The translations under genes were made by a program, and so were the position numbers. 5,833 nt of DNA, from NCBI GenBank assembly GCA_945949375.1, contig CAMFEN010000079.1:1-5833 (forward strand), written 5' to 3'. How positions within the stretch are numbered: the stretch's first letter is position 1; each line of letters begins with the position of its first letter. The stretch is from an uncultured Bacteroidales bacterium (GTDB lineage: Bacteria; Bacteroidota; Bacteroidia; Bacteroidales; Paludibacteraceae). Of this stretch, positions 1-4,797 are shown piece after piece. The notes beneath the pieces are model-generated. The model had not been told where the DNA came from. It worked only from the letters and a program-made list of their open reading frames with translations, and did not search any database.

Positions 1-107
1 CCTTTGTCTGTGAGGTTTCTGTATAATGCTTTTCAACCGCGGGCGAGACGCCCGCGTCCCCAGTGCTATTTAGTCTTTCATCCTTAATCCTTAATCCTTT
101 ATCCATC
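1..107. repeat. Composite repeat inserted in frame in the dehydrogenase gene
   Basis: Two repeat modules sit side by side inside the reading frame. Positions 82-104 are a period-7 tandem (ccttaat, ccttaat, cctttat, cc). Positions 66-83 (ctatttagtctttcatcc) match the reverse complement of intergenic 749-766 at 17 of 18 bases. Positions 72-89 match intergenic 898-915 at 17 of 18 bases in the same orientation. Positions 38-56 are a GC-rich hairpin. The left boundary is not visible because the window ends. The right boundary near 107 is inferred from where dehydrogenase-like protein sequence stops. Confidence 0.7.
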
Positions 108-724
108 AGGTGGAAGCAAGTCTCGAAATGGATTTCGCCGCCGTGGGTGAGGATGCACTCGCGCATGGCTCGGATGATACCGGGTAGGCGGTCGCTACCG
201 ATATGGGCATGCGCCTCGTAGAGCACGCTGTCAGGGGCACCGAAATAATGGAACAACTCCATGACCCGCTGCATGTTACCGCGTTTCTTGCTGCGGCTGA
301 AGAGTTTACCGTCGGAGAAAGTGCCGGCGCCGCCTTCGCCGAAGCAGTAGTTGCTCTCGGTGTTCAGCCCCTCGTTGCGGTTGAGCAGGGCAATGTCTCT
401 CTTGCGCTCGCTCACCTCCTTGCCGCGCTCGAAGATGACGGGTTTCACGCCATGCTCGAGCAGGGTCAGTGCCGCGAAGAGCCCTGCGGGACCTGCCCCC
501 ACGATATACACCACCTTCTCCGCCCCGTGCACGTCTTGGAAATGCGGGGGGTCGTAGAGCGGCACGGGGGCATCTTTCGGTACGCGCTTTCCCTGCTCAT
601 CCAGCAAGATGGATAAGTTCACGCGCAGATTGCGTTGCCGTGCGTCCACCGATTTAGAGACGATACGGTATTGGCGCTCCAATGCCTGCGCTTCTTTGGG
701 CGATATGGTGAGGAGTTCGGTCAT
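1..724 (-). CDS. FAD-dependent dehydrogenase (COG2509-like), N-terminal part, with repeat-derived segment
   Basis: The frame is open from ATG at 724 to the window edge, giving 241 complete codons; the C-terminal half lies outside. Residues 71-100 form an FAD-binding Rossmann fold: a beta strand, GAGPAG at 76-81, and the acidic end of the second strand at E99-R100. NYCFGEGGAGTFSDGKL (125-141), SRSKKRG (143-149) and AHAHIGSDRLPGIIR (171-185) are blocks I recognise from the uncharacterised NAD(P)/FAD-dependent dehydrogenases of COG2509. The substrate is unknown and a cytosolic location is inferred. After GGEIHFETCFHL (195-206), where the family normally has a short beta-hairpin, residues 207-241 are encoded by repeat DNA that also occurs between genes (LRIKDERLNS, then GDAGVSPAV) and do not resemble the family. 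There is no stop or frameshift in the visible part. No Shine-Dalgarno sequence precedes the ATG, as is common in Bacteroidota. It is 193 bp downstream of recA. The family call is firm; whether the protein still works is unknown. Confidence 0.85.
   Translation of the reverse strand, partial: MTELLTISPKEAQALERQYRIVSKSVDARQRNLRVNLSILLDEQGKRVPKDAPVPLYDPPHFQDVHGAEKVVYIVGAGPAGLFAALTLLEHGVKPVIFERGKEVSERKRDIALLNRNEGLNTESNYCFGEGGAGTFSDGKLFSRSKKRGNMQRVMELFHYFGAPDSVLYEAHAHIGSDRLPGIIRAMRECILTHGGEIHFETCFHLMDKGLRIKDERLNSTGDAGVSPAVEKHYTETSQTK
38..56. repeat. Perfect GC-rich palindrome (8-bp stem, 3-nt loop)
   Basis: cgcgggcg (38-45) and cgcccgcg (49-56) are exact reverse complements around the loop aga. 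On the minus strand, with its flanks, it is read as G-D-A-G-V-S-P-A-V in the dehydrogenase frame. It would make a very stable RNA hairpin inside the coding sequence. It looks like a REP-type palindromic unit, but only one copy is visible in this window. Confidence 0.75.
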
Positions 725-738
725 AGAGGATGAAGGAA

Positions 739-746
739 CAAAGATA
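739..746 (-). promoter_or_regulatory. Candidate Bacteroidetes -7 box for the dehydrogenase gene
   Basis: Read on the minus strand this is TATCTTTG, an exact match to the Bacteroidetes sigma-factor -7 consensus TAnnTTTG. It ends 14 bases before the ATG at 724, which would give a very short leader. No clear TTG -33 element is visible at the usual distance upstream, so the call rests on one 8-base match with four fixed-base positions in the TTTG half and two in TA. Confidence 0.35.
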
Positions 747-857
747 CAGGATGAAAGCCTAAATAGTTTCGACTCTGAGGATGCCGCTCCCGACTGCATC
801 CCGATGAAATCGGGACCGCACCTCCTATTCCGTTGGCAAACCAGTGATATTTTATTT

Positions 858-879
858 GGTGCGGCCTGGAGACCGCACC
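858..879 (-). repeat. Hairpin downstream of recA
   Basis: A 7-bp perfect stem (ggtgcgg/ccgcacc) lies around an 8-base centre that can add one G-T and one G-C pair. It starts 38 bases after the recA stop codon. The following minus-strand sequence is AAATAAAATATC rather than a run of T, so it is not a standard intrinsic terminator. It may be a repeat-borne transcript end or stabiliser; that role is inference. Confidence 0.55.
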
Positions 880-917
880 TCCTAAACGAATGTAATCAGT
901 CTTTTATCCTTAATCTT

Positions 918-1940
918 TTAGTGAGCAGCAGGAGCGGTCTTTAATCCTTCCATGATTTGGGTTTCGAGTTCGTCCATCAGGTCGGGGTTATCGCGAAGCA
1001 CGTTCTTCACCGCATCGCGCCCTTGTCCGAGACGGGTATCGTTGTAACTATAGAAACTGCCCGATTTCTTGATAACGCCGTTCTCCACACCCAGGTCGAT
1101 AATCTCGCCCACTTTGGAGATACCCTCGTTGAACATCAGGTCGAACTCCGCTTTCTTGAACGGAGGCGCCACTTTGTTCTTCACCACTTTCACACGCACT
1201 TGGTTGCCCACTACATCATCGCCTTCTTTTATCTGCCCTACTTTGCGGATATCAAGGCGCACGGAGGCATAGAACTTTAGCGCGTTACCACCCGTGGTGG
1301 TCTCGGGGTTGCCGAACATCACGCCGATTTTCTCGCGCAACTGGTTGATGAAGATACAGGTGGTCTGCGTCTTGTTGATGGTCGCGGTGAGTTTGCGCAG
1401 GGCTTGCGACATAAGTCGCGCCTGCAAGCCCACTTTGTTGTCGCCCATGTCGCCTTCTATCTCGGCTTTCGGCGTGAGAGCTGCCACGGAGTCAATCACC
1501 ACGAGGTCAACCGCCGAAGAGCGAATCAACTCGTCTGCTATCTCCAGCGCCTGCTCACCACAGTCGGGTTGCGCTATGAGCAGGTTGTCGGTGTCCACCC
1601 CTAAACGCTCTGCATAGAAACGGTCGAAGGCATGCTCGGCATCGATAATCGCTGCGATACCGCCCTGCTTCTGCACCTCTGCCATCGCGTGGATGGCAAG
1701 CGTGGTCTTACCCGACGACTCAGGACCATAGATTTCTATCACACGCCCACGCGGGTAACCTCCTACACCCAGCGCAAGATTCAGTCCGATACTGCCGGTG
1801 GAGATGACCGACACATCTTCTATCTTGTCGTCGCCTAACTTCATGATGGCGCCTTTTCCGAAGTCCTTGTCAATCTTCGCCATCGCCAACTGCAATGCTT
1901 TCAACTTGTCCGCAGACGGTTGTTTTTTCTCTACTGCCAT
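918..1940 (-). CDS. recA: Recombinase RecA
   Basis: Complete 340-residue ATP-dependent DNA recombinase. It forms filaments on single-stranded DNA, catalyses homologous pairing and strand exchange, and in many bacteria triggers LexA self-cleavage. The Walker A motif GPESSGKT is at 72-79, the catalytic glutamate in IDAEHAFD at E102, and Walker B VVIDS at 147-151. DNA-binding loop L1 is around EIEGDMGD (160-167) and L2 around NQLREKIGVMFGNPETTTGG (199-218). The RecA N-terminal helix region (DKLKALQLAMAKIDKDFGKGAIMKLGD) is intact, and the ATG at 1940 gives it in full. The C-terminus (EGLKTAPAAH) lacks the strongly acidic tail of E. coli RecA; the total is 13 residues shorter. No Shine-Dalgarno sequence precedes the start; the leader is AT-rich with a period-8 tandem. 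I see no recognisable SOS operator. The TAA stop lies inside an intergenic-type repeat. It is 134 bp downstream of mutS, in the same direction. Confidence 0.99.
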   Translation of the reverse strand: MAVEKKQPSADKLKALQLAMAKIDKDFGKGAIMKLGDDKIEDVSVISTGSIGLNLALGVGGYPRGRVIEIYGPESSGKTTLAIHAMAEVQKQGGIAAIIDAEHAFDRFYAERLGVDTDNLLIAQPDCGEQALEIADELIRSSAVDLVVIDSVAALTPKAEIEGDMGDNKVGLQARLMSQALRKLTATINKTQTTCIFINQLREKIGVMFGNPETTTGGNALKFYASVRLDIRKVGQIKEGDDVVGNQVRVKVVKNKVAPPFKKAEFDLMFNEGISKVGEIIDLGVENGVIKKSGSFYSYNDTRLGQGRDAVKNVLRDNPDLMDELETQIMEGLKTAPAAH

Positions 1941-2074
1941 AACAATATAATTTGAAAATTTGTAAATTTGTAAATTATCGGAGTATTCTGAGTATTCTAT
2001 TCTTCAGAGCCTAAGCACTCATAATTCTTATCTCCGCTACGCTCCGAACGATTTTTTCATAATTCATAATTAAC
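1941..2074. repeat. AT-rich short tandem repeats between mutS and recA
   Basis: There is no coding potential. Three tandem arrays of different period are visible: period 8 (aatttgta x2.6) at 1957-1977, period 9 (gagtattct x2, then attct) at 1981-2003, and period 7 (ttcataa x2 plus a partial copy) at 2057-2073. The block also carries the recA leader, so the recA promoter probably lies here if recA has its own. I could not identify a convincing TAnnTTTG box. Confidence 0.75.
2019..2071. repeat. Small element bounded by tcataatt copies
   Basis: The octamer tcataatt occurs at 2019-2026 and again, twice overlapping, at 2057-2064 and 2064-2071. It encloses a GC-richer core, ctccgctacgctccg (2032-2046), which is itself a 5-base direct repeat (ctccg) around ctacg. 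The arrangement suggests a discrete repeat unit. With one copy in view its boundaries are uncertain. Confidence 0.45.
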
Positions 2075-4672
2075 TCACCCTCCCACGAGTTTCTTGATGT
2101 CCGAGAGTTTGTTCAGGGCTTCGAGCGGGGTCAGGTTATTGATATCCATGCTCTTGACCTCATCGCGTATCTGCTCTAGCACGGGGTCGTCCAGTTGGAA
2201 GAAACTGAGTTGCGTGCCTTGCGCGTGCGAGATATTGGCGGCGGTGGGGGTAACCGAAGCGGCATCGCGCTCTAAGTCGCGCAGTATCTGATTGGCGCGC
2301 TGCACGATGCTCTCCGGCATACCTGCTAACTTCGCCACATGGATACCGAAACTATGCTCAGAGCCACCGCGCACCAACTTGCGAAGGAAGATAATCTTGC
2401 CGTTCGCCTCCTTGACCGACACGTTGTAATTGCGGATACGCGTGAAGGTCTTCTCCATCTCGTTGAGTTCGTGGTAGTGGGTGGCAAAGAGCGTCTTCGC
2501 ATGCCCTTTGTGCTCGTGGATATACTCCACTATCGCCCACGCAATAGAGATACCGTCGTAGGTAGAGGTGCCGCGCCCGAGTTCGTCGAAGAGCACCAGC
2601 GAGCGCTCGCTGAGGTTGTTGAGGATACTCGCCGCCTCGTTCATCTCCACCATGAAGGTGGACTCGCCCATGCTGATGTTATCGCTCGCGCCCACGCGGG
2701 TGAACACCTTATCCACCACGCCTATCTTTGCACTCTCCGCCGGTACGAAGCTGCCCATCTGCGCCATAAGCACGATAAGCGCGGTCTGCCTGAGCAATGC
2801 CGACTTACCCGCCATGTTCGGACCCGTGATGATAATGATTTGCTGCCCATTGTTATCCAGCAGTACATCGTTGGCGATATACGCCTCGCCCAACGGCATC
2901 TGTTGTTCGATGACGGGGTGCCGCCCCTGCCTGATGTCTATCACCAGCCCGTCGTTCACATCGGGGCAGATATACTTGTTCTCCGCCGCCACGGTAGCAA
3001 ACGACAGCAGGCAGTCCAACTGCGCCACGATGTTCGCATCCACCTGCATCTTCGGCACATAGTCGGTCAGCGCGAGCATCAACTCGTTGTAGAGTCGGTT
3101 CTCTATCACCTGTATCTTCTCTTCCGCCGTCAGAATCTTGTTCTCGTACTCTTTGAGTTCCTCCGTGATATAGCGCTCGGCATTGGCGAGCGTCTGCTTG
3201 CGAATCCACTCGGGTGGCACCTGCTCTTTGTAGGTGTTACGCACCTCAAGGTAGTAGCCGAAGACGTTGTTATAGCCGATTTTCAGGCTCTGAATGCCTG
3301 TCTTCTCGATCTCGCTTTGCTGCAAGCGCAGCAGGTATTCTTTGCTGTTGGTATGCAGGTCGCGCAGGTCGTCCAACTCGCTGTCCACGCCTCGCGCGAT
3401 GATCCCGGGTCGCCCTTGCACGGCAGGGGGATTGGGCTGTATCTCACGCTCGATGCGTCCGCGCATCTCCGCGCAGGTCTCCATCTGGTCGCCGAGCAGC
3501 GACAGATAGGCGTTGTCTGTTGCCGAGAGGCATACCTCTTTGATAGTCCCTACCGCCCGCAGGGCAACTGCCAGTTGCACCATCTCGCGCGGCGAGATGC
3601 GCCCCGTGGCTATCTTGCTCACAATGCGCTCCATATCCTGCATCTTCGCTATCTCCGCCCTCAGCGTGTCGCGTTGGTCGGGGTACTTGAAGAAATGCTC
3701 CACCACCATCTGCCTATTGCGTATCGGGCGTACGTCTTTGAGCGGGAGCGCCATCCAGCGATGGAGCATGCGCGCACCCATGGGCGACTGTGTGCGGTCG
3801 AGCACCTCGAACAGAGTCTTGCCTTCCTCGCGCTGCGCGCCCGTCAGTTCGAGGTTGCGTATCGTGAAGCGGTCGAGCCACACGTAGCGCTCCTCCTCTA
3901 TGCGGCTAAGGTGCTGAATATGTGCGGTCTGCAGGTGCTGCGTCATGTCCAGATAGTGGAGTATGCCGCCGGCGGCAATCACCGCATTGGGCATCTTTTC
4001 CAGTCCGAAGCCTTTCAGGTTCTGCACGCCCCATTGCTTCTGCAACCGCTCCACCGCACTTGTCTCGTTGAGCATCCAGTCCTCCAACTCAAAGGTGAAG
4101 TACTTGTTGCCGAAGTGCGCCTCGAAGTCCGCCTTTCGTCCGCGCAGGAAGAGCACCTCCTTGGGGGCGAAGTTGGTCAGCAGTTTGTCGATGTAGTCGC
4201 TCGCTCCCTCGGCAGCGAGGAACTCGCCCGTGGAGATATCGAGAAAGGCAATACCTAATGAGTGGCGCGTGAACTGCACGGCAGCCACCCATGTGTTCTC
4301 TTTCTGCTGCAGCGTGGTGTCGGAGTAACTCACACCGGGAGTAACCAACTCAGTAACCCCGCGTTTCACCAGTTTCTTCGTCAGTTTGGGGTCTTCCAAC
4401 TGGTCGCATATCGCCACGCGCCGCCCCGCGCGCACCAACTTCGGCAGATAGGTATCCAGCGCATGGAAGGGGAAACCTGCCATCTCCGTAGGGGCTGCTC
4501 CGCCCCCGTTATTGCGGTGGGTGAGCGTGATATTCAGTATCTTGCTGGCTTCCACAGCGTCCTCGCAATAGGTCTCGTAGAAGTCGCCGCACCGAAACAG
4601 CAACATCGCATCAGGGTACTGCGCCTTGATGTCTCGAAACTGCTTCATCATTGGGGTTAACTGCTCAGCCAT
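2075..4672 (-). CDS. mutS: DNA mismatch repair protein MutS
   Basis: Complete 865-residue MutS, close to the E. coli length (853). It binds base mismatches and small loops as a dimer and uses ATP to recruit MutL. The N-terminal mismatch-binding domain holds the F-x-E wedge at F31-Y32-E33 in RCGDFYETY, followed by TEMAGFPFHALDTYLPKL. The connector, core lever and clamp domains occupy the middle (FTIRNLEL...TLFEVLDRTQSPMGARML starts the core). The ATPase domain has Walker A GPNMAGKS at 617-624, Walker B with D696-E697 in LFDELGRGTSTYDG, and the ATHYHEL signature after it. QLSFF at 821-825 fits a beta-clamp-binding motif. The end, NNLTPLEALNKLSDIKKLVGG, is conserved in the family. ATG at 4672 gives the expected N-terminus. 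A GGAGG 10 bases upstream resembles a Shine-Dalgarno sequence but belongs to a repeat. It is MutS1, not MutS2, since the mismatch domain is present. Confidence 0.99.
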   Translation of the reverse strand: MAEQLTPMMKQFRDIKAQYPDAMLLFRCGDFYETYCEDAVEASKILNITLTHRNNGGGAAPTEMAGFPFHALDTYLPKLVRAGRRVAICDQLEDPKLTKKLVKRGVTELVTPGVSYSDTTLQQKENTWVAAVQFTRHSLGIAFLDISTGEFLAAEGASDYIDKLLTNFAPKEVLFLRGRKADFEAHFGNKYFTFELEDWMLNETSAVERLQKQWGVQNLKGFGLEKMPNAVIAAGGILHYLDMTQHLQTAHIQHLSRIEEERYVWLDRFTIRNLELTGAQREEGKTLFEVLDRTQSPMGARMLHRWMALPLKDVRPIRNRQMVVEHFFKYPDQRDTLRAEIAKMQDMERIVSKIATGRISPREMVQLAVALRAVGTIKEVCLSATDNAYLSLLGDQMETCAEMRGRIEREIQPNPPAVQGRPGIIARGVDSELDDLRDLHTNSKEYLLRLQQSEIEKTGIQSLKIGYNNVFGYYLEVRNTYKEQVPPEWIRKQTLANAERYITEELKEYENKILTAEEKIQVIENRLYNELMLALTDYVPKMQVDANIVAQLDCLLSFATVAAENKYICPDVNDGLVIDIRQGRHPVIEQQMPLGEAYIANDVLLDNNGQQIIIITGPNMAGKSALLRQTALIVLMAQMGSFVPAESAKIGVVDKVFTRVGASDNISMGESTFMVEMNEAASILNNLSERSLVLFDELGRGTSTYDGISIAWAIVEYIHEHKGHAKTLFATHYHELNEMEKTFTRIRNYNVSVKEANGKIIFLRKLVRGGSEHSFGIHVAKLAGMPESIVQRANQILRDLERDAASVTPTAANISHAQGTQLSFFQLDDPVLEQIRDEVKSMDINNLTPLEALNKLSDIKKLVGG

Positions 4673-4677
4673 AATGT

Positions 4678-4794
4678 GACCCCCTCCGGCTTCCCCTACA
4701 AGGGAGGGGGAGGGTAGGAAAATTAGTTTTAGTTATACAATAGTTATTCTTTATCTCCATCTCCCTCCCTTTGTAGGGAGGGTAGGGGTGGGTC
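4678..4794. repeat. Large GC-rich inverted repeat filling the receptor-mutS spacer
   Basis: Two related arms, about 4678-4718 and 4761-4794, lie in opposite orientation around a 42-base AT-rich centre. The best core pairs 4694-4708 (ccctacaagggaggg) with 4763-4778, its reverse complement with one extra base. The outer gaccc/gggtc ends also match. Each arm can fold on its own: 4680-4687 with 4703-4710 (ccctcc-type, 8 bp), and 4763-4769 with 4776-4782. The repeat starts 3 bases after the receptor stop codon and ends 5 bases before the mutS ATG. It could act as a transcript terminator or stabiliser, or be a MITE-like element; no target-site duplication is evident. Confidence 0.75.
4681..4687 (-). 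promoter_or_regulatory. Shine-Dalgarno-like sequence for mutS, inside the repeat
   Basis: On the minus strand this reads GGAGGGG, with 8 bases between it and the mutS ATG. It is also one side of the perfect 8-bp local stem 4680-4687/4703-4710, so folding of the repeat would hide it. Bacteroidota rely little on Shine-Dalgarno pairing, so its importance is uncertain. Confidence 0.35.
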
Positions 4795-4797
4795 TTC

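Larger units (their letters stand above)
725..917. repeat. Intergenic repeat cluster between recA and the dehydrogenase gene
   Basis: I see no coding region in this 193-bp gap. It holds two exact copies of a 14-mer (gaccgcacctccta at 814-827 and 871-884), each the right edge of a hairpin. The first hairpin pairs 799-805 with 809-815 (tcccgat, loop gaa, atcggga). The second pairs ggtgcgg 858-864 with ccgcacc 873-879. At the dehydrogenase end, 749-766 is the inverted partner of the copy inside the dehydrogenase gene. At the recA end, 898-915 is a second module shared with that gene, and the tract runs on through the recA stop codon at 918-920. The hairpins could stop or protect the recA transcript, but neither is followed by a T-run on the minus strand. 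Confidence 0.8.

Noticed and set aside
203..616. A 137-codon open frame on the plus strand
   Set aside because: It lies opposite the FAD-binding domain of the dehydrogenase, whose motifs (GAGPAG, FGEGGAG) are clear on the minus strand; the plus-strand protein resembles nothing I know.
858..879. Canonical rho-independent terminator for recA
   Set aside because: The hairpin is real, but no T-run follows on the minus strand, so only a repeat hairpin is reported.
609..944. A 111-codon open frame on the plus strand crossing the recA-dehydrogenase spacer
   Set aside because: It runs through the antisense of two real genes and through hairpin repeats. The composition follows the repeats and there is no start signal.
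1957..2073. CRISPR array
   Set aside because: The repeat units are 7-9 bases, directly tandem, and lack spacers.
1941..2074. LexA/SOS box or Bacteroidetes promoter upstream of recA
   Set aside because: I found no convincing palindromic operator and no TAnnTTTG box with a suitably spaced TTG; AT-rich tandems give only weak chance matches.
2339..4258. A 639-codon open frame on the plus strand opposite mutS
   Set aside because: It is the antisense shadow of a strongly conserved mutS. Its translation is low-complexity, rich in His, Leu, Arg and Val, with no recognisable domain, and it has no separate promoter or start signal.
4719..4760. mutS promoter in the centre of the inverted repeat (TAATTTTC on the minus strand)
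   Set aside because: It has one mismatch to the -7 consensus, and the nearest TTG is only about 12 bases upstream, too close for a -33 element.
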